Source of the DNA: Ehretia macrophylla
Taxonomy: Eukaryota; Streptophyta; Magnoliopsida; Boraginales; Ehretiaceae
Length of the DNA stretch: 64,000 nt
NCBI GenBank assembly: GCA_037974665.1
Contig: CM075782.1
Span: 44,985,851-45,049,850, forward strand
Reading direction: 5' to 3'
How positions within the stretch are numbered: position 1 is the stretch's first letter; every line of letters begins with the position of its first letter. Below are positions 26,032 to 38,501 of this stretch, piece by piece. The notes beneath the pieces are model-generated. The model did not search any database, was not told the DNA's origin, and worked only from the letters and a program-made list of their open reading frames with translations. Both the position numbers and the translations under genes were made by a program.

Positions 26032-26571
26032 ACTCTTGGATAGATTATGTGGACTAGAGGAGATCAGAGAGCTCTTTCAGAAGCTTTTGGAAAGAGCTAG
26101 GTCATTTTATCTAGATACATACATACTAAAATTGATCTAGAGCTTGTTCATATATCAATTAATATTTGTTAGTTTCTGAGATCAAATAAGAAAAAGATGT
26201 GGTTTTACAAGAAAAGTCAGCACGACTTTCAAGAAATTAGTGATCGATCTGATAGGCTCACCATAGCTTAAGATAGCAGATGCAGTTAGCTTCTGAGAAG
26301 CCATTGCACCCAAGACAGCACATAAGAGAAAATGTGTTTTTTCACGTAAAAAATTTCATTAGAATGATCTGTTAACGATTTATTGCGATTAAAATTTTTA
26401 AATTCGAACCACGAATTTATCAAAACTTATCCAAAAGACATTGCTTTTAGTCACAACGTCTCCTTATCACCAACTCACAAAACTTTACCAAAACTTATTG
26501 CAGGGTTCTAGAATTGTTGTGGTCCAACAGGCCCGAACTTAGTTGGCAATTGTAGAGATACTAGGCATCTC

Positions 26572-26645
26572 GGTGTCGTGGTGTAGTTGGTTATCACGTC
26601 AGTCTAACACACTGAAGGTCTCCGGTTCGAGTCCGGGCGACGCCA
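26572..26645 (+). tRNA. tRNA-Val (anticodon AAC)
   Basis: A 74-nt sequence folds as a standard cloverleaf. The acceptor stem GGTGTCG pairs with CGACGCC (one G-U pair), followed by the discriminator A. The anticodon arm is TCAGT-CTAACAC-ACTGA, giving AAC, which reads valine codons GTT/GTC. The A box TGGTGTAGTTGG and B box GGTTCGAGTCC match RNA polymerase III internal promoters. The sequence is very close to the plant tRNA-Val(AAC) I know. No intron. The T run usual for termination is not directly adjacent; a short T run appears about 65 bp downstream. Confidence 0.93.
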
Positions 26646-26871
26646 CATTGGAGGTCTGAAGTTTTAGACCATTATCCACATAACAAACTATAAAATCTGA
26701 GTTTAATTTTTAAGCAGTTTTAGCTTCTGGGAAGGCATTGATTTAGGCCACTGGGAAACTCTTCAATCAATTCGCATTGATGTCAATCACTCACATGTAT
26801 AGGTTCCACCCACCATGTAAAAAATTGACTCATCCGTTTGGACCGATGAATTTTTTTTTTCTTAGTGTCAT

Positions 26872-26947
26872 GCCGTCATGGTGTAGTTGGTCATCATGTG
26901 TCAATCCAATGCACCGAAGGTCTCCGATTTGGATCCGAGCAATGACA
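26872..26947 (+). pseudogene. Decayed tRNA-Val duplicate
   Basis: Aligns to the intact tRNA 300 bp upstream through TGGTGTAGTTGGT, GAAGGTCTCCG and the 3' end, but anticodon-loop bases are changed (GTCAATCCAATGC), the B box reads GATTTGGATCC, and the acceptor stem no longer pairs well. Downstream flanks also match (CATTATCCA-ATAA-AAACTATAAAAT), so tRNA and flank were copied together. Confidence 0.85.
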
Positions 26948-27460
26948 CTAACAATAGTTTTGGACTCAAACCATTATCCAGATAAAAAACTATAAAATTC
27001 GAGTCTTTAAATCATTTAAAAGAGATGCCATCTTGTACCAAGTTTATTTTAATGGTAAAAAGGACAGCAACAACTACTTGTCATAGTTTAAATTTTTCAC
27101 TAGTGTTTTCCACATCTTTATGAACTGTTGTTGAGTACTACTACTCTCTTGTGCAATGCTTTACAGAGGTGGTGTAGCCGACTAGCTAGCTAGCCGTAGT
27201 TATCATCAAAGCAATAAGCAGTGACTGTGTATCCATGTGCTATGATGCAACAGAGAGTTTTATGTTGTTAATTCAATTGAAGCAAGTCAACCTCAAAAGA
27301 TAAAGATATTATAGAGATTGAATGTGCAACCACCTTGAATAGAGGTGTTATCCACAAGAAAGGAATATGTAAGGTGGTGTTAGAGTGCAGGTTAGACTCT
27401 TTCATGTCAAAGCCCTATCCATATGTTGATCTATCTTCATTGGCTAATTGGTAATAATCA

Positions 27461-28000
27461 AATGACTACTTGCTTAAGACAAGTTTGGTGGGCACAACTC
27501 CAAGAATCAGTCTAGTGGTAGATCGTTTGAGCGCAAACAAAAAATTTATTCAATTTTTCGAGTTTGAATTAGCTAATAACTTAATTTTTTGGAATTAGTC
27601 ATGATAGGCTTGATATCTGACTAACCTATACCATATTTCTTTCGGGCAAATTTTGTTTCCCAAGATTTGACATACACTAGAAGGACTCGGGGAATTCCCT
27701 ATTATTAAAAGAAAAAAAAAACATGGTGGGTACGGTTAGAAAAATGACCACTTGCTTAAAACAAGCTTGGTCGGCACAATTACAAAGGTTAGCCTAGTGA
27801 TGAATTGTTCGAACGTGAGCAAAAAACTTGCTCATCTTTCGAGTTTGAATTAAATAAGTTAATTTCTTGGGATTAGTCCTGATAGACTTTATACATTACT
27901 AACTTATATAATATCTCTTTTGGGTAGGTTACCTATCCCAAGGTTTGATATACCCCTTTCCCGTCATTAAAAAAAAAAATGGTGGGCATGGCTAGAAATA
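27461..28000 (+). repeat. Two tandem SINE-like copies (about 281-bp unit)
   Basis: Each unit starts ACTACTTGCTTAA-ACAAG, has an A-box-like TTAGCCTAGTG (copy 2) or TCAGTCTAGTGG (copy 1), a B-box-like TTTCGAGTTTGAATTA, the segment GGGATTAGTC-TGATAG and an A run (27,711-27,721; 27,968-27,979). Both are followed by ATGGTGGG. Tandem arrangement with matching flanks suggests segmental duplication rather than two insertions. Confidence 0.65.
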
Positions 28001-28435
28001 AAGTAGAAACGTAAAGTACAATTGACAAGCTACACTTGGTTCAATTGAGTAAGGGCGATTAATGTTGTTGATGTTGATAACTAGTTGGTATAAATACAGC
28101 CAGAGATGGAGTTTCTGCATTAAAGACTGCGGAGTTTGAAATTTGAATCAAGTGTGCCATCAAAACTTGATAGCTATAGTGATGTTGAACTTGAAAACAA
28201 CTAAAGAGAAAGACATTCCTTTTGTATTCATTAGCAACTGAGAGCCAATAACATTTAGTCTTCTGTTACTGTCCAAGACTATGTCGAAAAGTTTGTCATT
28301 ACTCATTAGGCTGTAACTGTACAAGAGGGAAAAGATTGCTTGCCCTTAACTAACTTAAAAATCAAGTTGGCTACGGAATTCCGTTAGTAGTAATTTCTTC
28401 GTTTTCATTCGATTACCTATCCATTGTTATCAAGA

Positions 28436-28600
28436 GCGGATTTAGAATTTTTCTTCAATGAGGTTATAACACGTAATTTCATAACTATATGAGACATTTT
28501 TATTTTTAATGGGGGCTAATTAATTTTTTGGACTAAAATATATAGGTGTTTTTAAAAAAAAAATTAGAGCCAATGGAGGTTGTAAGGGTGTCACACTCAC
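28436..28600 (+). repeat. Interspersed repeat family 3, copy 1
   Basis: GCGGATTTAGAATTTTTCTTCAATGAGG-TATAACACGTAATTT resembles 33,440-33,605 (GACGGATTCATAAATTCTTCTCAGTGAGGGTTAAAACACATAATTT). Unknown origin; non-coding. The next 250 bp hold no recognisable feature. Confidence 0.45.
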
Positions 28601-29147
28601 CAAACTCGGGTGACTGTTTACCAAAAATATAGGCAGTGCAAAGTTATAAGATCAGGTATTGGAGTTGACCACCATCCCAGTACAGAAAGGTCAAGGAAGT
28701 TGATGACTAGATGACAGGGTAACCAGCGATCGAAACTCTGGTGAACGGCAGTTATAAGTATAACGGGGTTCGAGGGTTGGGAATTGGAATATCAAGAAGT
28801 TGGCCATGGACAGAGAGATGAACAGAATATAAACATGTTTTTCATTGCAAATGATCAGTTAAAGATTATACAAATAAAATGGAAACAAGAAAAGGAAAAA
28901 GCCTCATCATCCTAGCTACAAAATATGCCCAATATTATTAAAAAAAAAAAAAACTTGGGCATTCAGGAGAGGGCTAATCTCTATGCTGACTTTTTCTTTC
29001 TTTCTTTTTTTTTTGTTTTTTTTTTTCGTTTATTTTTTTATTTTTTTTATTTTTTTATTACATTGGCTTTATACACGAATGAATATATTTCTACCATGAA
29101 AAGAATAGGTGAAAAACTGTGAGAAAAATCCTAATAATTTAACACAT

Positions 29148-30652
29148 TTAGAAGGTTGAAATGCATCTTCGATGAGTTGGGACTTTTTGCTTTTTCTGCT
29201 TCAAATCTTCTTTGTATACTTTGCCAATATCTTGTGCTATTTTTATAGCATCAGCAGATGCACCAGCAAGCCCTCTCCTGGTGAACCCAACAGCATAGAG
29301 TCCAGCTTTTCCTTTCCATCCATTCGGAAATGGAGATCTCGGTAAGCCATTATCAGAGAAGAACTCGTTTTCCTGTATACGATTCAGATCAAATAAAATC
29401 AGCATACTTCATTCAAGAAATACCCCGTACAACCAAACACCAGACAATATTCAAACTAAGAGCAAATTGCTTAAAAAAAGGGAACATGTTTTCTTTTCTA
29501 ACCTTGAGCCAGTAAGGAACGTTGCTGCGGTATCCAGTAGCTAAAACAACTGCATCAACGTCGAGGCGTTCGCCGTTAACGAGTTCAACCGTGCCACCAC
29601 AGGAGAATTTCTTGATTCCAGGCACCACATTGATGTCCCTGGATCTGATTTTCTCCAATGCGCCAATGTCTAGAACAGGGGTTTTGCCTTGTGTGTTCTT
29701 GAGCTCTAATGGCCCAACTGAAGGCCTTTTCATGCCGTAGCTTTCCGTGTTTCCAAGAATGAACCACGCGCAAAGAAGCATGATTTTGTCTACAAGCCAT
29801 AGTGGCAGCCATTTCATCAAGAACACAGCGAGCTCAAACGTTGATTTTCCGAAGATTTCTCTCGGCAATACATGAACCTGAACATCAAAAACAGAACGAA
29901 ACATGATTAGATACAATACCATCTTGAAATTTTCTTGAAAATCAGTGAAAAAGCAATGGAAAAGAACGAATTTTTATTGATAAACTTACCGCGCTACGAA
30001 CCACCATTGATGGTTTAGCATCATGGTTACTAAGATCAAGAGAAACTTCCATGCCTGAATTGCCACAACCAACAACCAGAACTTTCTTTCCGCGAAACTT
30101 TTCGCCAGACTTGTAATCACAGGCATGAACAACCTCTCCTTTGAAGTCTTGTAAGCCTTCAATATCAGGCACGACGCGCTCTGCATTTTCGCCAGTAGCC
30201 ACGACAAGCCATTGGCAAATGTACTCAACCTCAGACTGTGTTGAGCCATTAGTAGTAGAAACAGTCTTGACTCTCCACAACCCACAAGCCTCATCATACT
30301 TAGCTGATTGCACACACTCATTGTATTGCGGGTTGATATCAAAGTTTGTTGCATAGGCTTCAAGGTAGTTCACAAACTGTTTCTTGGTTGGGTACTCAGG
30401 GTAGTGTTGAGGGAATGGAAACATTGGTAATTGGCAAAATTGCTTTGGCAAGTGAAGCTTCAAGCGATCATAAGTCCTTTTTTGCCATAGAGATGCAATG
30501 CAATCAGCTCTCTCCAAGATCACAAATGGTATGCCTTGTTCTTTAAGGCAAGCTCCAACAGCTAGCCCTGATGGCCCTGCACCTACTATCACAGGACCAT
30601 TCACCCACACACATCTGCGTGAGAAAAAATCCATATGATCAAAGTTCAACAT
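29148..30652 (-). CDS. YUC8-like: YUCCA flavin-containing monooxygenase (YUC5/8/9 clade)
   Basis: Three exons: 29990-30652, 29503-29877 and 29148-29372, with GT-AG introns of 112 and 130 bp, both in phase 0. The product is 420 aa, near the usual 410-430. It would catalyse oxidative decarboxylation of indole-3-pyruvate to the auxin IAA using FAD, NADPH and O2. Visible motifs: FAD-binding GAGPSG (residues 24-29), the ATGENAE motif, NADPH-binding GCGNSG (195-200) and LATGY (333-337). The start [14 protein letters not shown] context, NVVPGIKKF and the Arg-Arg-Cys-Ile-Ser C-terminus resemble Arabidopsis YUC8 and its relatives; I assign the clade from memory of the family, not a tree. The ATG at 30652 is preferred; another Met follows at residue 7. 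No stop or frameshift breaks it, so it is probably functional. Confidence 0.95.
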
Positions 30653-30834
30653 TTTTCTGATAAAGTTGATGAAGTAAGTAGATTGCGTTCAACACGGGTT
30701 TTTGATTTTTTTTTCGGGTGGAGGACGATCGAAGTCGTGTTCGAATTGAGAAGTTTGAATAGTTGATACTGTAAGAGAAGTCTGTAACAGAAGACAGTTG
30801 GATTTGTTTGTTGCAAGAAGAGGTGAAGGGGGGC

Positions 30835-30842
30835 TTTATATA
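30835..30842 (-). promoter_or_regulatory. Probable TATA box of the YUC gene
   Basis: The minus strand reads CTCTATATAAAGCC about 183 bp before the start codon. A TATATAAA core at this distance fits a plant core promoter with a 5' leader of roughly 150 nt. The transcription start was not determined. Confidence 0.6.
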
Positions 30843-31531
30843 GAGGCTTGGTCAATGGGAAATGAAAGGTGCATGTGACAGAAGATTGGGAAGTTAATGC
30901 CTTCAGATAGGTCATTCTCAAATCATAAGCTAAAGTCTGCATGATATTATTTTATTCAAATATGTATAATCATTATACAATAAGATCTTAGTTAGAAATA
31001 TAATGATTAAAGTATTCAAGAGGGGTTAGCTTATTTTTTTCGGACTTCTTTCTTTCCTTTTGGAATTTTGTAGCTTTGAGAATTAGTATAAAATAAAGTG
31101 ATATCAAAGGAAGGTGCAACTATGACCTGTGTGGTAGCATTCTCATCATCAAGCTTTTTTTGCAATTTAATATTTGGGGCATTTGGCTGAAAAAGGGAGA
31201 AAACAGATGAATGTCCAAGCAGGTTTCAGATTCTCATCATACTCTATTTCTAAATCAATCAAGTTTCCATATGTAAGAATGGGGTTGGGGTGATCATCAT
31301 CATGCACATAGCTTTTTAGATAGCAATTGATATATTGGAATGGGGTTTGAAATGATATTCTCAATTATTTTCGATTCTCATATTTGGTATGAATGAATAA
31401 ACTTAGAAATCTCATTCACAAGGTAATCTCATTCCTGTGTATATGAGAATAACCATTTCAGAGCAGACACATGAGAACGGGTCATTCCCATGTATTTGGG
31501 AATGAACTTGACTACCATACCCCCATATTTC

Positions 31532-32001
31532 AATAATAATAATAATAACAAAAATAATAATAAAAATAACAATAATAATAATTACAAAATATAATAATAA
31601 TTATTATTATAAAAAAAATAATAATAATAATAAAGAAATATAATATAAATTATTATTAAAAATAATAATTATTATTATAAAAATAATATTTTATAATAAT
31701 TATTATTATTATAAAATAATAATAATTATTACTATAAAAAAATAATAATTAAAAATAAAAGCAAAAACTAAAAATAAATTAAAAAATAAAAGTAATAATA
31801 ATAATAATCAATAAAATTAAAATAACAAAATAATAATAAAAAATAATAATATTGATTGAAATAATAATAATAAAAACAATAATAATAATACTAAATATAA
31901 TAATAATAAAAATAAAATTAAAATAACAAAATAATAATAATAAATAATAATATTGATTGAAGTAATAATAATAAAAATAATAATAATAATACTAAATATA
32001 A

Positions 32002-32050
<49 letters not shown>

Positions 32051-32225
32051 TGTTGTTGTTATCTTTGTTATTATTATTTTTATTTTTGTTTTTATTTTAT
32101 TATTATTTTTATTGTTTTTTGTTGTTGTTGTTATTATTATTATTATCATTATTATTTATTATATTTATGTTGTTTACGATTATATTCATGTTCATTTTTA
32201 TTTTTAATACTATAATAATAAAAAC
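31532..32225. repeat. Large AAT/ATT microsatellite block
   Basis: Nearly 700 bp of (AAT)n, (ATT)n, AAAAT and GTT variants. The left two-thirds are AAT-rich on the plus strand and the right third (from about 32,050) is ATT/GTT-rich, so the halves could pair as a long imperfect hairpin. A higher-order unit of about 104 bp containing AATATTGATTGAA occurs twice (near 31,820 and 31,922). Open frames in it are low-complexity artefacts. Confidence 0.9.
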
Positions 32226-33439
32226 ACAATCCTGTCATATTATACAAATGATTCTTATTACTACTCTTTATTTCTAAAACATACCAAGCATATCATTCAC
32301 ATTTTTAAGTTCATTTCATTCTCAGTTTCATTCCATTCCTTGATCCATTTCATTCCTGTCCAAATCTATTTTAACATATCAATCGCTAATGTATTATACA
32401 AATTTTTATATGAGTTACACATAATTCGGTTAGATGTATTTTTTAATTTGCGGGGTTATAATCTCCACTTACCCAATCAAATAGCAATAGATAAAGTAAT
32501 ACTCTCATTAGAAGTCATCAAAGTGTATCATTTAATTAACCTCTCACTCACTAATAGATCATCTTAGACCCGCCTATGGTTAAGAAGATAGTCTGAGAAT
32601 GACTTGACGAATAATATTAAATTCATATCTAGCCATTTCGTTCTACGTATTATTTGATTCACCTTCTCTATCCTTTAGTTTGAGAACATTAATGATATAT
32701 ATATCGCTCAAATTGTATTACTAAAATTATATTTCTTTATATATCAAGTATCATATATAAACGAGATTTATTTGTTTACAATAAATAAATGGTGGAACAC
32801 ATCTGTCATATTAGAGTAATTCTTACATCGGGCCAATAACAAATCTTGACTATGACAGAAATAGTAGATCCCATATGATGTGAGACCCACCAATTTATAA
32901 AATGATATAAATGTGATAGCACGTAAGAACCGACATAAAATATTACGAAAAAGGGAATTAACGACCCGTGAAAGTGATGTGCCATCTTCTTCTGATTCTG
33001 ATGGCCCACGGAAGCCCAATGGAAAACTATAGAAAAATCTTTACAAGTGTGTATGCGTAGCTGGCAATGGAGGATGCTGACTGGGAAAATTACAGTGAGC
33101 CCACGTGGAGCGGGATGCGCCAAGTTGTGCCGAGGGACTAACATCGCCCACACCCTAATGGACCCCTACAAAAGCCTCAAAGCGTTGGGATTGAGACCCC
33201 TAAGGCTGTTTGCACCCATACCTTGCCAACCCATGGCTCACTCCACATTGGCACCATGTGTGAGCCCTACCTTCTCTTGTCCAAATATTTTGAAGGTAGT
33301 ACAAGTGTCATCCTATAAGCAAAGATAAAAATCTTCTCTCTATCTTTTTTTTTTCTTTATTTTACAAAAGACATTGATTACGGAGAGTACTTTGAACATA
33401 CACTAGGGTTTCAGTTCGAGAACCTATGACGTTCAATAG

Positions 33440-33605
33440 GGACGGATTCATAAATTCTTCTCAGTGAGGGTTAAAACACATAATTTTTTAACTATACGAA
33501 TACATTTTTTAACATACACTAGGGTTTAAATAGATATTTATATTTTTTTATAAAAAAATATATAAATTTTTTAGTGTTCTAGTGGGGACTGCAATCCCCC
33601 ACTGG
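33440..33605 (+). repeat. Interspersed repeat family 3, copy 2
   Basis: Second copy of the sequence at 28,436, sharing the opening GACGGATT, TCTTC, TGAGG and AACAC-TAATTT blocks. A copy-specific A/T run precedes a GGGGACTGCAATCCCCCACTGGCACC end. Confidence 0.45.
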
Positions 33606-34140
33606 CACCCGTTTACATCTGCCATTGACCTTTAAGTTAGTAAGGCTTGAGACTTGTCTGGACAAATAACTTTTTTGCTAATTCGAAATTGAAATGTGAA
33701 CAAAATTTTCAGTGAATCAAAACACCCTAACATAAAACTAGTCATTTACGGTTATGTATCCTGCATCTTATATGGCTTAGATAAAACCCTTAGTGCCGTA
33801 TAGCTTCACTGTTAGTAATTTGTACACATAACCAGATCCTTCTCCCTCAGAAAATATAGATTGATAAAATTAGCTATTAGTTCTCTCATGTTATCTAATG
33901 ATGGTGTCATGGTAACTTTATGTGATTATTAGTTTGGTAGTATCTACAAAATGTCTAATACTCTTTTAATGTGACAAAACTCGATATATAACTAGAAATT
34001 CTTTCACCTTTTTTGCTTATAGGATACAAATTTGATAGTTGTACAAATGGAAATATTTCACTTGATTTGTATGTTGATTTCCCATTTCCTATGGCTTTAA
34101 TTAGTCATTTTATAAATAAGTGATGTTAATTAGTAACCTT

Positions 34141-34290
34141 AGATTTTTTTTTTTTTGATGACGTAAGAACTCAACTGATAGAGTTTAATCACTGAATTAT
34201 TCGACGGAGATCTACTACTAACGGATAAATCTCCGAGTGCAGCGGTGCGCCCTCAGATATGCACTAAGTCAGTTAAGGGCGGAACTTTAG
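34141..34290 (-). repeat. SINE copy (family 1), 3' part
   Basis: Minus strand: CACCGCTGCACTCGGAGATTTATCCG, TTAAACTCTATCAGTTGAGTTC, TTACGTCATC and a terminal A run (T run at 34,146-34,157). Shares this module with 20,085-20,275. A box and B box are not evident, so it is probably 5'-truncated or diverged. Confidence 0.6.
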
Positions 34291-35205
34291 AACAATGAAT
34301 AATCCCCACATTAAAGACCTAAGTACACATTGTGGCTTTTTCTTTTTTCTTTTGTTTTGAACACCATTTAATTAACTTTGATCAAATATGTAAAGTAAAT
34401 ACTCATTGGAACCCTTTTAAAACATTTTTTTTAAATCAAGCCCCAACTTTTCAGACGTGTTTCTTCTTTTAAGGTTGAAAATTTCTCAAAACCTAGTTCA
34501 CCTAATACATTCTTTTCTTGACAAATGTCCTCATGAGGTGAAAAAGTAAGTTTTAAACTTTTATTATATGAGATTTGACGGTGATTGCATGTACTATACT
34601 TAGGTTTAATTAGGCTCTTAATGCAATAGGGGGAATATAATCATTAATTTTTGAGTTTATAGCATATGCCCCACTCTCCAATTGGTGTTCTTGAGTGTAA
34701 ACTTCATAGGAACTTGAGGGGAGCATGTGGATGCAAGCCTTGAGTTCGAGGAGTCTCTACTTTTCATGTAAATTAAAGGTTGTGTGTGTGCGATGATTTT
34801 GGCATTTCTAAGGTTGTGTATATTAAAAATTGGCTTTGGAATGAGTAGTTATCATCATGCCACCTTTGTTCTGGCCACCCTAATTCAATTTTTAATATGA
34901 ACCCCCAAGTACAACAACTAAAAGTTATACATATAAAGAAAGGTAGAGGTTCATTGTCATATATATGATCAAATCCCACGTATGATTTGATAGGGATATG
35001 TGTGTGATTAATAGCGGATATATGTTATTATCTGTTAGTATTATAGTTTTTACTAACTTTATAAAATATTTTAATTTACAAAATAAATTAGCTAGGGACT
35101 ATACTTTCACTAATTTTGACATTTTGACTAGATTCGCATTATATGGTTATGATTATGATATCCAAAACCATCTTAACATCTGTTAATTGTGGTTCTTAAA
35201 ACTAT

Positions 35206-35525
35206 CACTACAATATTTTAGATGTTTTGTAACATTTCAATTGAAAAATAAAATTTAAAAAACGTTGCAATAGACGTCTTATTGCAATAATTTTTTGACC
35301 ATTGTATAAATAAAACTTTTAATACAATTTTAAAATTATAGTTTAATTTTTTCTTAAACCTTTTTTTAGTATTTATAAAAAAACTGTTACAATTAAGAAT
35401 TTATAACACGACAATATTCAATGGCACCACATGCAACAATTAGCATCGTTTACAATATTTTTTTATAATTTTTTTATAATAATTTTAAATATTATAACAA
35501 ATAAAAATATAGTAATGTATCTTAA
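35206..35525 (+). mobile_element. Possible CACTA-type transposon terminus
   Basis: Starts CACTACAATATTTTAG, close to the CACTACAA ends of plant CACTA elements, and is followed by several TTGCAA/TTGCAACA subterminal motifs. No partner end or 3-bp target duplication was located, so this may be a chance match. Confidence 0.3.
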
Positions 35526-36096
35526 CCTCATTTAAACAAAACATCTCGAATCCGCAACTATGTGTGAATATTGTGTATCCCAAGTCTCCACCAAGCTTGC
35601 AATGCTCCACAGCCAGCTTGGTAGCCCTCTTGGAGGATTGCCACTTTAGAATAAGGTGGGATTATTTTAAATATTTTCTTCCTACTTAATTAATTATTTT
35701 AAATATTTTCTTACTTAATTAATTCTCTTTCGCCCATAACTTTCTGTGCATGGCCGGCTGTACTAGCTATTAAGCAAGCGCATTTAAGAGAAATAATATA
35801 TTACTCTCTTTAAGTGGTATTTGGTGATTAAACTATGCAAAAGTTTTATGAAATCTATAATGAGTTTTAGTCACGCGTATAGAAAAGTTCGAGAAAGAGA
35901 TGAATTCATTAACTAGCTAGGATATCACTGGCAATGGCTTTATTATTTGAGAATAAAACTGCTCACAACGTATGATATTATAAGTAAAATTTAATGTTCG
36001 TGAATATTTATTGATGCAAGTATGAACGTCACTATTAACCGCTCGAGCATCAACCCAGAAAGAAATGATGTACGCAATTCGAAATTGTTAATTGTT

Positions 36097-36320
36097 AAGT
36101 GACCAAGTCATTTTAAAAGTTTAAATTTAAATTATTAGAGAAGAGTTTATTATATTATTTATTATTTTCTTCAACATATCCCCACAAGTGCAGGCGAAAT
36201 TAGTTTTTGAGCTTTGTACTTTGACAGTTTTTAATATTTTTAAACTAGTGACGATGAGTTTTAAATACACGACTGTTTGGTACCTAGGTTCTTATACTAT
36301 GTTAAGGGGCCACCATTTAA
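36097..36320 (+). repeat. Interspersed repeat family 2, copy 2
   Basis: Best-preserved copy: AAAAGTTTAAATTTAAATTATTAGAGAAGAGTTTATTATATTATTTATT, then CACAAGTGCAGGCGAAATTAGTTTTTGAGCTTTG-ACTTTGACAG and GACTGTTTGG. A partial repeat of its first block follows at 36,325-36,370. Confidence 0.6.
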
Positions 36321-38499
36321 AAACTTAAATTGTTAGAAAATAATTTATTATATTATTTATTATCTTTTTCAATATTAATTCTACTCATAATATTATTATA
36401 TTATGAGAGATTTTCATTCTCGTCAACTAAGTATATAGTACTTCGTGGAAGCTTAGTTGCATGCCAACTTCACTTGGCAGAAAGTTGATAGAGAATTAAC
36501 TAGCGGTGCCAACAAAAAGGGTGATACTAATAGAACAATTTGGAATGTAGCACAACACATGTACATTCCCTTTTGGCAGCAAAAATTCCAACTTGTTGGT
36601 GTGAAGTTTCGCAGTAAGAGAGCTTAATTAAGGATAAATTGCTACCTAATCTGTTAGGAGGAGGCAGGAATATTGTTTGCATTAAAGAGAGCAATAATGT
36701 ACCTAAAATCGATCGATCTCGGGTATTTTATCAGTGAGAATTAAGTAATTTTTGAAATTAAAATTAGTGAATTAATAGGAGTTAAGTTTTTTCTTAGACA
36801 AAAAATATCAAGTTACTTCAAAAGGATTTCAAAGCAAATTATCGAGTCAAATAAAATTGTAGCCCGCACAGGCCTAAGTGTGGATCTGCCCTTGATCATG
36901 CAATATCCACGAGCAAGGCAAGAAATCTTTGAAAATGTGTCCAAAAGTAATTTTATGGCAAGGTTTTCAACAAATTAGAAGACCAAGAGCAAAAACAGAA
37001 ACTATTTTAGCATAGTGATCTTACGAGTGTGGTCATATACGCTTTGTCCTTAATTATAATAAGATTTCTAATTCTAATATTTGGATATTTGTTAGCTTCG
37101 ATTAGGATTAATTAAATCTCTCCAATCATAGAATCAACCTACTTAATTAATCTAAGATTTCCAATTAATAATTTATCCTAAAAATTGTGTTTTTCTTCTG
37201 TGGTCTACATACTTAGTCTTGGTCAATAGAAGAGAATATATTCTTAAAATGGAGTTGCATTGTGTATTAAATAATGGAGCTAGGTTCAACTCATGATTAT
37301 TAGAAGGGCCTCAAAGATTTCAGAACTTTTTATTAGTTGATCTCTCACTCCATTTTTGTGATTAAAATTATATCTTTGTACTCATTGCAAATTTCAACTA
37401 ACTTAATATCCAATGATTCGACCAGAATATTTTTCATCTAGAGTATATATGTTAGTAATCCATCCAATATAATTGAAACAAAAAAAATAGCTAGATTAAA
37501 GCAGCTACTCGAACAACTGAATGAAACACAAAAATTCTCTTAAAATTCCACTTTCGTCCATTTAATTTGATTCTTCTTAAAGTTTCATTGGTGTAACATC
37601 ATCCCTGTATATAATAACAATATATAAACCCAAACTAATCATTTAAATTTCTCCTTCTTAATTAGCATCTTATGTGTTCTTATATCACAATTGGTACCTG
37701 TAATGAAATTCCGTTACATTGGCAAATAAGAAGTGAGAATGAATAACGCTATTTAGAAGGTGACATATAACTTTATTTGTCTGGCTATACAAATAATCAA
37801 TTCTAGTATGAGCCAAAAATAAGTTATTGAATGCAGGGAAGGGAATAAATTTACTCATATTTATAATGTTATAAGCGATAACTAACAATTGTAAATTGTT
37901 GATACAATTATGATAAAATGATATGAGAGAGAAAAAAGTATTCTTCTTTTCTTTTTTGGTGGGGGGTCGGGGGATAGGGGAAAGGATTTATTGGCTTCAA
38001 TGTTAAAAAGATTGATCACATGGAAGTATAAAAAATTTGATGAATTAAGACAACCAAAAAAAAATAAGGAGAGAAAATCCTAGCAAATCTATGATTCTAG
38101 GACCTTAGATCTCTAAATGATGTAAAGGTAGATCCTTATTTTTCAAAATCTTATTTGCTTTATCTATGAGAGTCCCTAAAATCTTTTATCAATATGATCA
38201 AGATGTATCATAAAAATATATCATGGAATATTTGCTTGCATGTGTTTGGATTTGACTTTATATGAATAGAGGCAAGAGTATCTTAGTGACTATGATAAGC
38301 ATTAAAAAATTTGTATTCATTCTTATTCTACAACTAGGTAAATGTATGTTCACAAATCATATGTATCATCGCAAAAAATATCACTCATTTTTTATCGTCC
38401 ATATATAATATTTAATAGATATACTAATTAAAAAGAAACATTAAAATTGTTAAACAAAAATCAAATTTACTACCGATCGACATTTTGAAGATCCTAATG

Positions 38500-38501
<2 letters not shown>

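Larger units (their letters stand above)
17874..26571. other. AT-rich intergenic region without genes
   Basis: No supported protein gene. It holds SINE-like copies (19,510 and 20,085), dispersed and tandem repeats (18,040, 21,415/22,930, 24,345, 24,981) and many homopolymer runs. A stretch near 22,490-22,640 with TCTATAAATAGAAATTT looks like an LTR or promoter remnant but has no definable ends. Open frames here are short and resemble no family I know. Confidence 0.7.
30943..38500. other. Intergenic region upstream of YUC
   Basis: Apart from the microsatellite (31,532-32,225), a SINE (34,141), repeat-family copies (33,440, 36,097) and a CACTA-like terminus (35,206), I see no gene. The stretch 33,050-33,300 is relatively GC-rich with a 93-codon open frame but matches no family I recognise. 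Confidence 0.6.

Noticed and set aside
31817..32277. Open frames of 75-110 codons in the AAT/ATT block
   Set aside because: Poly-Ile/Leu/Asn low-complexity translation of a microsatellite.
33047..33328. 93-codon plus-strand frame in a GC-richer patch
   Set aside because: Overlaps an equally long minus-strand frame, shows no family resemblance, and has no neighbouring exon-like sequence.
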